A DNA stretch of 64,000 bases from an uncultured Bacteroides sp. (GCF_910585845.1 NZ_CAJUHF010000004.1:61888-125887), one strand, 5' to 3'. Shown: positions 17,634-27,007, numbered from the stretch's first letter. Numbers and translations are program-made. Notes: generated by a model not told the origin, from the letters alone.

Positions 17634-20142
17634 TTAGTTTTCACTTCCGCCACTTCCGCCACTTCCGCCGCCGCTACTCTTCACGTCATCATTGCTGATA
17701 CTACGAGAAGCCTTCTTCACGCTGGCTTTGAGTTCGCCGATGCGATAGCTGACACTGAGACCGAAACGCTGGCGGGTATATTTGTTCCAACTTTCTTGTA
17801 TGAAACCGATGCCCTCTATTGTGGAAGTCGGACGCTGGTACTTATTGAAGAAGTTGCTGGCAAAAGCCGACAAAGTCAGGCGCTTCTTCAAGAATGATTT
17901 GTTTACGTTCAGGCTGTAGTCGATGAAGCTGCTGCCCTTGCCCTGCAACATGATCCAGGGTGTCTGCCCGAAGACGTTCAGGCTGACCCGCCAGTCGTGA
18001 GGCAGAGACTGCTGGATGCCGCCGTAGGCAAACATGCTCCAGCCGTCGTTCTTCAGTCCGTTGGCACCTTCCATGTAGCTGTAGTTGCCGTAGAGGTTCA
18101 TGTAGATGCGCATTTTGGAGGTGGCGTTCCAGTTGACGTAGGCATTCAGGCCGACGTTTCTGCTTTTGCCGATGTTCTGGAAGGTGGCATAGAGCACTTC
18201 CTTTCCGGTGGGGTTCTGCAGTCCGTCGATTTCCGTATCCTTCTTCTGCTCCGTCACGCGCTCGATGCTGTTGTTGGTGAAGCTGTAGCGAGCCGAGAAG
18301 TTGATGTTGAACTTCTGCGTGAAGTTGCTGTAACTCAGGTCGAATGCATGGCTCTTCTCGCTGTCGAGGTGCGAATTACCCTGGCTGATGTTCGTGGGAT
18401 TGCTGTCGTCCAGGTAGGGATTCAGATACCATATTCCCGGACGGTAAATGCGCATGTTGTAGCCCAAGCGGAGGTTGGACATGTCCGTCAGCTTATATCC
18501 TATGCTTGCGGAAGGTACTAGATCGTCAAAGTTCTTGCTGAAATCATCTCCCTTACCCAAGTGGTATTTCACGTCCTGCATCGTATGCTCGTAACGTGCG
18601 CCGAGCCGTCCGGAGAACTTCTTTATCTTCAGTCCGTAGCCGATATAGGCGGCGAGGATGTCGTTGCGGTGTTTGTAGTGGGAGCTGTGCTCGCTGTCGA
18701 ACTCGTAGTCGGCTTGTGCCGCTGTCATCTGTTCGTAGCGGTCGTTCTCCGAAGTGTTGTTGCGCACGATGTACTTCACACCGGTTTCGAGGGTGTGCAT
18801 CTTGCCTATCGGGGTGGTATAGTCGGTCTGGAAGGTATGTTCGGTCGTGTTTTGCGAACCGTCGTTATGCTGGTTCTTCATTCGCGCCATGAAGTCCTGC
18901 CAGTCGGGAGCTACGTTATCCATGTCATATTCGTAGGTGGAATAGGCATCCGAGCTTTCCGGCCGGGTATTGATCTTATAGGAAAAAGTCAGCATACGGT
19001 CCTTGACACTGAACATGCGCTGGTAGTCGATGCCTCCGTCGATGGAGTACCACGACCGCTTGCTGTTGCCGTTTGAGATATACTGATACAGGTCGTCGCC
19101 GGTGCCGGGCTGGGTGGCGAAGGTGTTGTTCTGGCTGTTACTCTTGTTCCCGCCGCCCCAAAGCCCGAAGGACATGGTCAGCAGGCGCAAGGTGTCTATC
19201 TCGTAGCTGGCTTCCATGCTTCCGGACTGGAAGTTGCCGCGTCCTTTACTGCTTCCGTTGTAGTCCAGGTCGGAGGCTCCCTCGGTATTGCCGCTTACGG
19301 TGCGCCGTGTGCCGCCGGAGTAGTTGCGTGGCGAGTTGTTGTAATTATAGTTGTAGCGTGCACTCAGCGTCAGCTTGCCGCTCTTTATCGTGCCGAACAG
19401 TCCGCCTCCGGCGCCCATGTTGCTGACGTTTCCGCTGAAAGTGGCGGTGTAGCCCTCCAGCCCTCCGCCTATGGTGACGATGTTCAGTATGCCGCCCACT
19501 CCCTCGGCGTCATACTTAGGACCGGGATTAGTGATTACTTCGATGTTTTTGATGGAGTTGGCAGGCATGCTTTTCAGCACTTCCGTAGGGTTGTTGCTCA
19601 TCATGTTGTTGGGCTTTCCGTTCACGTAGACCTTGAAGTTGCTGCTGCCGTTCACTTTCACGTTGTCTTCGCCGTCTACGGTCACCATCGGTACCTTGCG
19701 GAGCATCTCCAGTACGGAGTTTGACTTCGAGTCGGGGTCATCCTGCACGTTGTATTCTATTTTGTCGATATCGGCTTTCACCAGCGGTTTCTGGGCGACG
19801 ACTTCCACCTGTCCCAGTTCGTTGGATGCATCCGTGATGTAGAGTGTTCCAAAGTCCACTACCGTTTCTCCGGCTTTCACCGCAAAGTTCTTTACAATCG
19901 TACTTCTGCCTACGGAGGAGATTGTCAGGATAAAATTCCCCGTTCCCGGAACTTTTTCCTGAAATTTGCCTTTCATGTCTGTTACCAGCATTTTCAGTGC
20001 TTGTGCGGGTGTCTCTTTTTTTACTATTTTAATGGTGGCGTAGGGTTCGCCTTCTTGTGTCAGCGAGTCTAACAGAACTCCTTTTATCTGAAACTGAGGC
20101 GTTGAGTTTTGTGCCACTGCCAATGGGGCTAACGCCAGCATC
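17634..20142 (-). pseudogene. TonB-type outer-membrane beta-barrel receptor, 3' part severed by prophage
   Basis: 835 residues of an outer-membrane beta-barrel protein remain. They comprise a carboxypeptidase-regulatory-like domain (about 15-100), a plug-like domain (SNSVLEMLRKVPMVTVDGED..VNGKPNNMM..GILNIVT) and a long barrel ending in a Gly/Ser-rich tail. The frame now opens at an internal ATG whose first residues, MLALAPLAVAQN, are the second half of a signal peptide. The first 11 codons lie at 61464-61496 beyond the prophage. Rejoining at the CATC repeat restores an 845-aa protein. As it stands the gene lacks its promoter and half its signal, so it is probably inactive. Confidence 0.9.
20139..20142. 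repeat. Target-site duplication, left copy (CATC)
   Basis: CATC here and at 61464-61467 flank the element. Joining the two host sides with one copy restores the receptor reading frame exactly. Confidence 0.8.
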
Positions 20143-20263
20143 TATGGGGGATAAAACGAAGCGTTAAAATAGAGTAGGAACGAAAATGAATTGAACCCCC
20201 TTTGCTTCAATAGGTTACGAATAGAGTAGGAGAGGGGCACAAAAAAACGAAGCGTTTACACGG
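20143..20263. promoter_or_regulatory. Left-end transposase-binding region
   Basis: Two copies of AAAACGAAGCGTT occur, within 20151-20172 and 20241-20263. They also occur inverted in the right end. A second direct repeat, AATAGAGTAGGA, occurs at about 20168 and 20220. This matches the arrangement of MuA-binding sites at Mu ends. Confidence 0.6.
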
Positions 20264-20453
20264 CTTTACATGGGCTTTATATTCGATAGGGAATATGGAT
20301 GCTTAAAGTTGTCTGAGGTTTACATTTGGATGCTCTAATAAAAGAATTTTGATAGTTGGCAGTGGAGTAGGGGAGTGGTCTATGGTTGGCCACTTTTTTT
20401 GTTCTCTATTTTTGAATTTCATATATAAAATATTCCATATAGTTATTATTTGG

Positions 20454-20462
20454 TATATTTGC
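20454..20462 (+). promoter_or_regulatory. -7 box of the left-end small gene
   Basis: TATATTTGC, a perfect TAnnTTTG match 20 nt before ATG 20482. The stretch 20264-20453 shows no gene. Confidence 0.6.
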
Positions 20463-20481
20463 AGTATAATATTATTAAGCT

Positions 20482-20694
20482 ATGGCAAAAGTTATTCATG
20501 TTCATTTAGTAGGAAAACGTCGCGATTATTATTTTGCAAGTATTTCAGCCGTATATAATGTACTGACTGAAGAAGAAGTCGGAGTAAAGAAGAGTTATTT
20601 ACTTCATGCCGGATTATCAGGTAATGGCACAATAACTACTAAAACCGCTATAATCAAGCAATCTACACTCATTCGGGGTAAACGTAAGGCTTGA
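20482..20694 (+). CDS. Small basic left-end phage protein, unknown
   Basis: 70 residues, rich in Lys/Arg, with a compact alpha/beta pattern (MAKVIHVHLVGKRRDYYFAS..AVYNVLTEEEVGVKKSYLL) and a basic tail IRGKRKA. No family is recognised. It is transcribed alone from its own promoter, convergent with the repressor gene and separated from it by a hairpin, so it is likely expressed in the lysogen. That position often holds a lysogeny-maintenance or host-modifying gene, but the role is not shown. Confidence 0.7.
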   Translation: MAKVIHVHLVGKRRDYYFASISAVYNVLTEEEVGVKKSYLLHAGLSGNGTITTKTAIIKQSTLIRGKRKA

Positions 20695-20753
20695 AAGGGA
20701 AGTGGCTATGTGGGCACTAAAATAGCATGATAGGAACTTTTTCATAAAGATGT

Positions 20754-20782
20754 AATAGGGGAGGCCATGTGTCTCCCCTATT
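20754..20782 (+). terminator. Hairpin terminator after the left-end gene
   Basis: AATAGGGGAG (20754-20763) pairs with CTCCCCTATT (20773-20782), followed by TT. The 9-nt loop and position after the small gene support termination. Confidence 0.75.
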
Positions 20783-20810
20783 TTATACCTTTTCAAGTCG
20801 TTTTTTATCT

Positions 20811-20881
20811 TTAGGGTTACACTTAGGGTTACAGTTTAGGGTTACACTTTTCAATAGTTTAGGGTTACATTTAGGGTTACA
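20811..20881 (+). repeat. Five TTAGGGTTACA repeats
   Basis: Exact 11-nt copies start at 20811, 20823, 20836, 20859 and 20871, spaced 12, 13, 23 and 12 nt. They lie between the left-end gene terminator and the repressor 3' end, and 20882-21091 has no gene. The near-helical spacing suggests a protein-binding array. Confidence 0.9.
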
Positions 20882-21091
20882 TTTTGCCGTTTTAGGAGTG
20901 GAGTACAGCTATCCTAAACGGCAATAATATGTTTGTTTTTGGCTTGTTTATAGGTTATATATAGGGTAAAAAGCCACTTGTAATAAACAATATACATTAT
21001 TATATGAGTTGTAATCGCCCTATTTATAGCCTTTTATATGTATATACGTATATTTGTATCCCTCAAACTGTGTGCGTGTATGATTTAGAGG

Positions 21092-21817
21092 TTATTCAAG
21101 TCCGACGGAACCGACAACAAGTGCAATACCGGTTATCTCTTCTAATGGGATATTGAAAGGTGGATATTCTTTGTTATCGGATACTGCTTTTAAGCATCCT
21201 TCGTTATCTCCTGGCATAAGCCTCTTTACGAGTATGCCCTGTTCGCGAGTTGCAATGACATGGCATTTATTCCACTGAATAAATTGGCTGTTATGGAGAA
21301 TAGAGCAGGCTATAACATCACCCGGATTGAAATGAGGGTGCATAGATAAACCAGTAACTTCAATCATAAAATCAACTTTACAGTATTTAAACTTTGGAAT
21401 AACATAGTATTCTTTCACATCCTCTTTCAGTATGGAAAAATCAGCACTCCCAAAACCGGCTGCTGCCATCGGGCTTACAAGTGGGATTCGTTTAAGGCCG
21501 GTTTGAGTGGCTTCCGCATACGGTATTGCTTTATTATTGCTTTCGTAGCTACCCTCCTCTCCTATTTTTTCACCTTGTGGCGAAATCTTTTGTTTTTTTT
21601 GTTCGCCATTTCCAAGTAACAACCATTCCAAACTTATATCTGGAAAAGTTTGCGTGAATTTGGCTAAAGTATCTTCTGTAATACCTGTTTTACTTTCTAA
21701 TGTTCCTCTTGAAATATTAGTTTTTGCATAAAATTCTCTTTTGCTAATTCCAAGTTCATCAACGAATTGCAAAATTCTCTGTTTTACTGGCGAAATATTT
21801 TGTTCTTTTTCTTGCAT
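21092..21817 (-). CDS. LexA/S24-type phage repressor
   Basis: A 241-aa repressor. Residues 10-55 form a helix-turn-helix (LGISKREFYAKTNISRGTLE..GITEDTLAKF). A linker carries an Ala-Gly self-cleavage site (MAAAGFGSADF). The S24 peptidase domain has the nucleophile Ser in VTGLSMHPHFNPGD and the Lys in EQGILVKRLMPGD. It should keep the prophage silent and be removed after DNA damage through RecA-stimulated autocleavage. It is divergent from the early transposition genes, and three operator-like repeats lie in and before its 5' end. Confidence 0.88.
   Translation of the reverse strand: MQEKEQNISPVKQRILQFVDELGISKREFYAKTNISRGTLESKTGITEDTLAKFTQTFPDISLEWLLLGNGEQKKQKISPQGEKIGEEGSYESNNKAIPYAEATQTGLKRIPLVSPMAAAGFGSADFSILKEDVKEYYVIPKFKYCKVDFMIEVTGLSMHPHFNPGDVIACSILHNSQFIQWNKCHVIATREQGILVKRLMPGDNEGCLKAVSDNKEYPPFNIPLEEITGIALVVGSVGLE
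21578..21594. promoter_or_regulatory. Operator-like repeat, copy 1 (inside repressor gene)
   Basis: TGGCGAAATCTTTTGTT, identical to copy 3 and one base off copy 2. Confidence 0.5.
21788..21804. promoter_or_regulatory. Operator-like repeat, copy 2 (repressor start)
   Basis: TGGCGAAATATTTTGTT, overlapping repressor codons 5-10. Confidence 0.55.
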
Positions 21818-21819
21818 AA

Positions 21820-21836
21820 TGGCGAAATCTTTTGTT
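21820..21836. promoter_or_regulatory. Operator-like repeat, copy 3 (repressor leader / early promoter)
   Basis: TGGCGAAATCTTTTGTT, just upstream of the repressor start and abutting a plus-strand TTTCTTTGC that may be the early promoter -7 box. Confidence 0.6.
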
Positions 21837-21868
21837 TCTTTGCAGCGTGTTAAAGATATTAACGGCGG

Positions 21869-21877
21869 CCAAATATA
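21869..21877 (-). promoter_or_regulatory. Repressor promoter -7 box
   Basis: The minus strand reads TATATTTGG, a TAnnTTTG match 52 nt before the repressor ATG. Confidence 0.5.
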
Positions 21878-21919
21878 CGAAAAGGCCGCGAGATTAAATA
21901 ATTTTAAGGACTAAAGAAT

Positions 21920-22111
21920 ATGAAAGCAAGATTTGAGAAAGGTCAAGAGGTTAGAGTTACAAAGTTGAATGGTGAAACCGTTGATGGTGTTATCAAGGAT
22001 TGGGACTACAACTGTTGCACTTTTGAAGCGCAGTATGATGTTGATTATATAAAATCCGGAAATGTATGGACTATGATATGTGTACCGGAGGATTGTATCG
22101 AATTAATTTAA
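21920..22111 (+). CDS. Small early phage protein, unknown
   Basis: 63 aa, first gene of the rightward early operon. The sequence MKARFEKGQEVRVTKLNGETVDGVIKDWDYN..VDYIKSG has the pattern of a small beta-barrel (SH3- or KOW-like), which would suit nucleic-acid or protein binding. No named family is recognised. It lies one base ahead of the next gene. Confidence 0.65.
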   Translation: MKARFEKGQEVRVTKLNGETVDGVIKDWDYNCCTFEAQYDVDYIKSGNVWTMICVPEDCIELI

Positions 22112-22112
22112 A

Positions 22113-22502
22113 ATGGATTGTGATATGAAAAAGCAGATTTTAACAGACCGGGCAGAGAAGAAGTATCTTCAAAAACTCTTCGACTGTACCAATGTGATGG
22201 TATGGAAAGCCCTGACTTTTGAAAGCGACAGTGATTTGGCTCGTAGAATACGGAAGGCTGCACTGGAGCGTGGCGGGCAGCTTTCCGGTGCTGCGATTCC
22301 GGAATGTGATACGACATTCCAGACTTCTGAACATACCATGACACAAACGTTCGGCAGCCGTGTGAAGATTGTGGCTAATACCAAGAACGGGCTCATCTTG
22401 GTATATATTGATGATAAACTGGAGCGTGAGGTGTCGCATTTGACGGTTACGGAGTTTATGAAATTGCAAAAGGAAGTACAGTTTATTGCTTCCTCTCTTT
22501 AA
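22113..22502 (+). CDS. Conserved early phage protein, unknown
   Basis: 129 aa with a helical N-terminus (QILTDRAEKKYLQKLFD) and a beta-rich C-terminus (GSRVKIVANTKNGLILVYIDDKLEREVSH). It sits directly upstream of the transposase, where Mu carries ner-like regulators, but no helix-turn-helix is evident. An alternative start is ATG 22125. Function unknown. Confidence 0.65.
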   Translation: MDCDMKKQILTDRAEKKYLQKLFDCTNVMVWKALTFESDSDLARRIRKAALERGGQLSGAAIPECDTTFQTSEHTMTQTFGSRVKIVANTKNGLILVYIDDKLEREVSHLTVTEFMKLQKEVQFIASSL

Positions 22503-22513
22503 TCTCCTGAAAC

Positions 22514-24619
22514 ATGGAATACTACGGAAAAATATTGTGCATATCGGCTATGGACTTGACTTATGATGACCGGCCTGTCTTGAAAGACGGAGAACTGGAT
22601 TACAGTAATAGTCGGGTTCTGAATGGCAATCATCCTTCCATGCTGTCGGATGATATTCTTGCGCCGATCATGACAGAATCAAATTACAAGCAGTTGAAGA
22701 GGCGCGGTCAGATTAACGTAGTACGTCCGGGAAAGGGTTTGGGTAGTTATGCTCTTGTTGAAGTGGCGACGTTGCCACAACGGTTTAAAGACAGAATTAA
22801 AGCAAAATACGGTGATATGAATACTAATATATTGCGTGATTGGTTTGGGGTGCATTATGAAATAGATGCCAAAGCCCGTGAGTTCTTTACGAAGTTCCGG
22901 TTTGCCGATGGAACTACATTACCGCCGGAACACATCAATGAATATACGATAAATGCTTCCGTCCTTCAAGCCGTTCTGTCGGTGATGAATGACACGAGAA
23001 CCATGCGGCAGGCAATGCAGAACAATCGTATAAACTGGGGTGAGATGGCCGGTGCCATCAGCTTCTATCAGGTGGAGTTCGGGCATACACTTCCCCTTTC
23101 GCCGACACGTTTTCAAAAACGGGTAAACGAGTTCAAGTCGGAAGGTTATGAGTGTCTTATCAGTAAGAAGTTTAAGAATCAGAACACGCGGAAAGTCAAC
23201 TACCCGATAGAACGACTTATATTGAGCCTTGACAGTTTACCTACAAGACCGTACAACACGACGGTGGCCGAAATGTATAATCAGTTTGTTTGTGGTGAGT
23301 TGCAGGTGTTTGACCCTGAAACGGGTGAAATCTACAATCCCATGCAGTTTACGGACAAGAAGGGAAATCCGCTTGTGTTGAGCGAGGCTACGATAGCAAA
23401 CTATTTGAACAACCCTAAAAACAAGGCTCTCCGTGCAAAGTTGCATGACAGCCAGTGGGATTTTAATAACATGTATCGTCCGCATCATTTGCGCCATAGC
23501 CCGTTCTTCGCTTTCAGTAAAATATCTATGGATGACCGGGATTTACCCCGTAAAATGAATAACGGTCAACGTGTAAAGGCTTATTATGCTTACGATGTCG
23601 CTTCCGGCTGTGTTGTCGGATATGCTTATAACAGATTGAAAACGGCTGATCTATTTCTTGATTGTGTCAGAAACATGTTTCAAACGATAGAACAAAACGG
23701 CTGGTATATGCCTGCACAGGTTGAAGTGGAGCACCACCTCGTAAACAACTTTGCGGACGGGCTTATGAAAGCCGGTGTGGTTTTCCCTTTTGTCCGCTGG
23801 TGTAATCCGGGTAACTCGCAGGAAAAACGTGCGGAACACGGGAACCGTGCTAAAAAGTACGGTATAGAAAAGAATATGCAGGTAGGTATTGGACGCTGGT
23901 ATGCTTCTCTGGAAGCCAACAGACCTAAGACAGAAAAAATCTATGATGAGTTTAATAACACCTACAAGGAAAAAACATACAGTTATGAGGAACTTGTAGC
24001 GGATGACATTGCCGCCATTAAAGCGTATAACAGCCAAAAACACCCTAACCAGAAACTTTATCCGGGTATGACACGCTGGGATGTACTTTGTGGTAATCAA
24101 AATCCGAACTTGGCTCCTTATGATAGGTATTTGTTGGCACGTTATATCGGTGAAAAGACACAGACGACCATCCGGCGCAATATGTATTGTACGGTAATGT
24201 ATAAAGAATACGGATTACCCGACCCGAAACTGATTGAACGTCTGGAACCCCGCAATTATACGGTGGAAGCCTATTATTTGCCCGATATGGACGGAAACAT
24301 TACCGAGGTATATATTTATCAGAATGATACTTTTATTGCGACCTGCGGCCTGATACAGCGTTATAATGAAGCTGCGGCAGAACAGACGGAAGATGACCGG
24401 GAAGCATATACCAATCAAGCTAAATACGTCTCTCGTTTTGACAGCATGATAAAAGAGCAGAAGATACAGAAAGTCGGCATATTGAAACCGGATGAAAAGG
24501 ACGCGATAGAACGTTCCGAAGCGCGTGCGGCAATTATCCCGGATAAAAAAACGGATGATGATTTTTCCGAGTTTATGGATATAAGCAGCTACAGACGGAA
24601 GGCTACAATTGCATTATAA
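22514..24619 (+). CDS. MuA-like DDE transposase
   Basis: A 701-aa transposase close in length to MuA (663). The first about 130 residues should bind the end repeats (LKRRGQINVVRPGKGLGSYALVEVATLPQRFKDRI). The RNase H-like core runs about 340-470 with YAYDVASGCVVGYAYN (Asp361), QVEVEHHL (Glu404/406 where the second acidic residue is expected) and NSQEKRAEHGNR (Glu437/441). A C-terminal domain for target and MuB contact follows. It catalyses integration and replicative transposition together with the downstream ATPase, 21 nt away. Confidence 0.88.
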   Translation: MEYYGKILCISAMDLTYDDRPVLKDGELDYSNSRVLNGNHPSMLSDDILAPIMTESNYKQLKRRGQINVVRPGKGLGSYALVEVATLPQRFKDRIKAKYGDMNTNILRDWFGVHYEIDAKAREFFTKFRFADGTTLPPEHINEYTINASVLQAVLSVMNDTRTMRQAMQNNRINWGEMAGAISFYQVEFGHTLPLSPTRFQKRVNEFKSEGYECLISKKFKNQNTRKVNYPIERLILSLDSLPTRPYNTTVAEMYNQFVCGELQVFDPETGEIYNPMQFTDKKGNPLVLSEATIANYLNNPKNKALRAKLHDSQWDFNNMYRPHHLRHSPFFAFSKISMDDRDLPRKMNNGQRVKAYYAYDVASGCVVGYAYNRLKTADLFLDCVRNMFQTIEQNGWYMPAQVEVEHHLVNNFADGLMKAGVVFPFVRWCNPGNSQEKRAEHGNRAKKYGIEKNMQVGIGRWYASLEANRPKTEKIYDEFNNTYKEKTYSYEELVADDIAAIKAYNSQKHPNQKLYPGMTRWDVLCGNQNPNLAPYDRYLLARYIGEKTQTTIRRNMYCTVMYKEYGLPDPKLIERLEPRNYTVEAYYLPDMDGNITEVYIYQNDTFIATCGLIQRYNEAAAEQTEDDREAYTNQAKYVSRFDSMIKEQKIQKVGILKPDEKDAIERSEARAAIIPDKKTDDDFSEFMDISSYRRKATIAL

Positions 24620-24640
24620 TAACATTTTAATACTATAACA

Positions 24641-25513
24641 ATGGAATTGACAATCGAAATCAAAGACAGAATACTGGAAGCTATCAAGGCCGACAGAGTG
24701 AACTATCCTTCGGATAATAAACATGCGGTTGCTCTGGGTATATCCACCAGTGTGTACAATAATCTTAAAAAGGGGCTGACGGACAAACAGGTCAGTGATG
24801 CAAAATGGATTTGCATCGCTCGCCGTTTGGGTGTACAGCTGAAAGATGAAATGGCATGGAGGGCTGCTGAAACCCCGACATTTGTCTTTATCACGGAGCA
24901 GCTTGAAAGATGTCAGAAAAGCGGTTTGAGCGCAATACTTTGCGATATTCCGAATTTGGGTAAGACTTACACAGCCCGTGCCTATGTGAAAAGCCATAAG
25001 AATGCTATCTATGTGGATTGTTCACAGGTTAAAAGTAAGCTAAAATTGATACGTCATATCGCCAAAGAGTTTGGTGTGGATAGTAATGGTCGTTATTATA
25101 CGGTATATGAAGACCTTGTGTTTTATCTGCGTACCATAGACACCCCACTTATTATTTTGGATGAAGCAGGCGACCTTCAATATGAAGCCTTTTTAGAGTT
25201 GAAAGCCTTGTGGAATGCAACGGAACGTTGCTGCGCATGGTACATGATGGGGGCTGACGGATTAAAGGAAAAAATAAACCGTGCCATTGAAGGTAAGAAA
25301 GTGGGTTATACGGAAATGTTGTCCCGGTATGGTGATACATACAGTAAGGTTACTCCGGATGACGGGCAGGAACGCGCGAAATTCTTAAAAGCACAGGCGG
25401 CCATAGTTGCCAAAGTCAATGCACCGGATGGAACCGACATCATGCGTCTTGTAAACCTTTCCGGTGGTGGTTTACGCCGTTTATATACCGAAATAGAGAA
25501 ACTTAGATCGTAA
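24641..25513 (+). CDS. MuB-like AAA+ ATPase, transposition target selector
   Basis: 290 aa. The N-terminal 60 residues form a helix-turn-helix-like domain (NKHAVALGISTSVYNNLKKGL), as in MuB. The AAA+ core has a variant Walker A, DIPNLGKTYTA (Lys108), and Walker B PLIILDEAGDLQ, with a sensor segment MMGADGLKEKI. It should coat target DNA, steer transposase to new sites and give immunity to the phage's own DNA. It is translationally close to both neighbours. Confidence 0.88.
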   Translation: MELTIEIKDRILEAIKADRVNYPSDNKHAVALGISTSVYNNLKKGLTDKQVSDAKWICIARRLGVQLKDEMAWRAAETPTFVFITEQLERCQKSGLSAILCDIPNLGKTYTARAYVKSHKNAIYVDCSQVKSKLKLIRHIAKEFGVDSNGRYYTVYEDLVFYLRTIDTPLIILDEAGDLQYEAFLELKALWNATERCCAWYMMGADGLKEKINRAIEGKKVGYTEMLSRYGDTYSKVTPDDGQERAKFLKAQAAIVAKVNAPDGTDIMRLVNLSGGGLRRLYTEIEKLRS

Positions 25514-25516
25514 GCT

Positions 25517-26140
25517 ATGGGACGTGCATATTCACCAACACAAGTTCAGTCTATGAACATACCTTCTTTTCCTTTCGACGGTGAATGGGAAAAGGCATTC
25601 GGACACCCGGATAGAACCGGTGTGTGGATTATTTGGGGACAATCAGGTAACGGGAAAAGTTCTTTTGTAATGAAGCTGATAAAGAAACTGTGCCAATACT
25701 GTAATAAAGTCGCTTTAGACAGCCTGGAAGAAAGTACGGGACTTTCCTTAAAAAACTCGTTGATTCGGCATAAAATGGAAGAGGTGAACGGCAAGTTTCT
25801 GATACTTGACCGTGAACCAATGGAAGAATTGTCGGAACGCCTGTTAAAACGCCGGAGCCCGGAAGTGGTAGTAATAGATAGTTTTCAATATACCGGTCTG
25901 ACATACGCCACTTACAAGGCTTTAAAGGAGAAGCATCCTAACAAACTGCTGATTTTCGTCAGCCATGCGGAGGGGATGAATCCGGAAGGCCGTGCCGCAA
26001 AAAAAGTGGCTTATGATGCAGATGTGAAAATATTCGTTCAGGGATTTAGAGCAATCTGCAAAGGGCGGTTCATTACGGCACCCGGCAACTATTATACTAT
26101 TTGGGAAGAAGGTGCCGCCAAGTATTATGCAAATAAATAA
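25517..26140 (+). CDS. P-loop ATPase, RecA/AAA-like
   Basis: 207 aa with Walker A GQSGNGKSSF (Lys47), Walker B EVVVIDSFQYTG and a sensor-like LLIFVSHAEG. The compact RecA-like core without added domains resembles small phage ATPases related to DnaB or RadA. It begins four bases after the MuB-like gene, so a role in transposition or phage replication is likely but unproved. Confidence 0.75.
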   Translation: MGRAYSPTQVQSMNIPSFPFDGEWEKAFGHPDRTGVWIIWGQSGNGKSSFVMKLIKKLCQYCNKVALDSLEESTGLSLKNSLIRHKMEEVNGKFLILDREPMEELSERLLKRRSPEVVVIDSFQYTGLTYATYKALKEKHPNKLLIFVSHAEGMNPEGRAAKKVAYDADVKIFVQGFRAICKGRFITAPGNYYTIWEEGAAKYYANK

Positions 26141-26159
26141 ATCTTTAAAACTTGATTTT

Positions 26160-26399
26160 ATGAGTGGAATAAATAAGCAGGTGGTGTTAGTTCCGCCTTC
26201 TCACATGCAAAAAGGCCGAAACCGAGAACTTTTTGTAAGTCCGGGATATACATGTAGTTATTGTCATGGAAACGGCTGGTACTGGGGAATGGATGATTTT
26301 CGGGATAGTGTGAAAGTGACCTGCCCGGTGTGTGGTGGTTCCGGCCAGTTGGATGCGGTTGTAACCGTTGAATGGAAACCATCAAAGAAGGAAGGGTAA
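26160..26399 (+). CDS. DnaJ-type zinc-finger miniprotein
   Basis: 79 aa starting at ATG 26160; the longer upstream start overlaps the ATPase gene and is unlikely. Two CxxCxGxG repeats, CSYCHGNGW and CPVCGGSGQ, form one DnaJ-like zinc-binding module. No J domain is present. Role unknown. Confidence 0.75.
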   Translation: MSGINKQVVLVPPSHMQKGRNRELFVSPGYTCSYCHGNGWYWGMDDFRDSVKVTCPVCGGSGQLDAVVTVEWKPSKKEG

Positions 26400-26402
26400 G
26401 CA

Positions 26403-26762
26403 ATGAATATGCACTATAAGAAAGAATATGCAGAACCACTTCGGAATGGTGTGAAACTGCATACGATTCGGAAAAGAAAGGTTTCAGTCGGTCTGACATT
26501 GAAACATATAGTATATCCCTATCATAAAGATAAACGGGAATGTGTACTTGAAAATACATGTATCTGTACTCAAAACGTAGAAATTGTTCCGGGTGCTATA
26601 ATCAATGACGGTAAGGTTTATGTTGAAGGCCGTTTATTGTCACTGAATGAAATGCAGCGGCTGGCATGGAATGACGGTTTTGTTAATTTGGTAGATTTTT
26701 GGATGTTCTTTAATGAGTATTTTAAGGGGTATATAATTCATTGGACGGACTTACAATATTAA
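26403..26762 (+). CDS. ASCH-domain-like protein
   Basis: 119 aa. The pattern of GVKLHTIRKRK near residue 17, a central beta region and a terminal FKGYIIHWTDLQY fits the ASCH/PUA-like fold, which binds RNA or modified nucleotides. No catalytic activity can be assigned. It lies in the close-packed early/middle operon. Confidence 0.6.
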   Translation: MNMHYKKEYAEPLRNGVKLHTIRKRKVSVGLTLKHIVYPYHKDKRECVLENTCICTQNVEIVPGAIINDGKVYVEGRLLSLNEMQRLAWNDGFVNLVDFWMFFNEYFKGYIIHWTDLQY

Positions 26763-26791
26763 AAGAATAATTGACTAATAATTGAATAGAC

Positions 26792-27007
26792 ATGAGCAAA
26801 AAAATGATTAGTCCTTATGGTGTAAAGGCAAACATGGTATGCGCCAGTTGTGAATACTGTAAAAGGCAAAAGGTTCCAGCACCGACTTATTGGAGAAACA
26901 AATGCCTCAAAAATAATAAATGGCTTACCGATACAAGTTCTTTTTGTAATTCTTACAAAATGGGAAAGTTCTTTGTAGAAAGAGGTTATCAAGAAATCAA
27001 ACAATAA
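26792..27007 (+). CDS. Cys-rich miniprotein
   Basis: 71 aa with CASCEYCKRQK, a later CLKN and FCNSYK, giving five cysteines that could bind one zinc. No known family. The next frame encodes a similar Cys-rich peptide. Confidence 0.65.
   Translation: MSKKMISPYGVKANMVCASCEYCKRQKVPAPTYWRNKCLKNNKWLTDTSSFCNSYKMGKFFVERGYQEIKQ

Noticed and set aside
20811..20881. Telomere-like sequence
   Set aside because: The TTAGGG resemblance is part of a longer TTAGGGTTACA unit inside a circularly integrated phage; no hairpin end or telomere resolvase is present.
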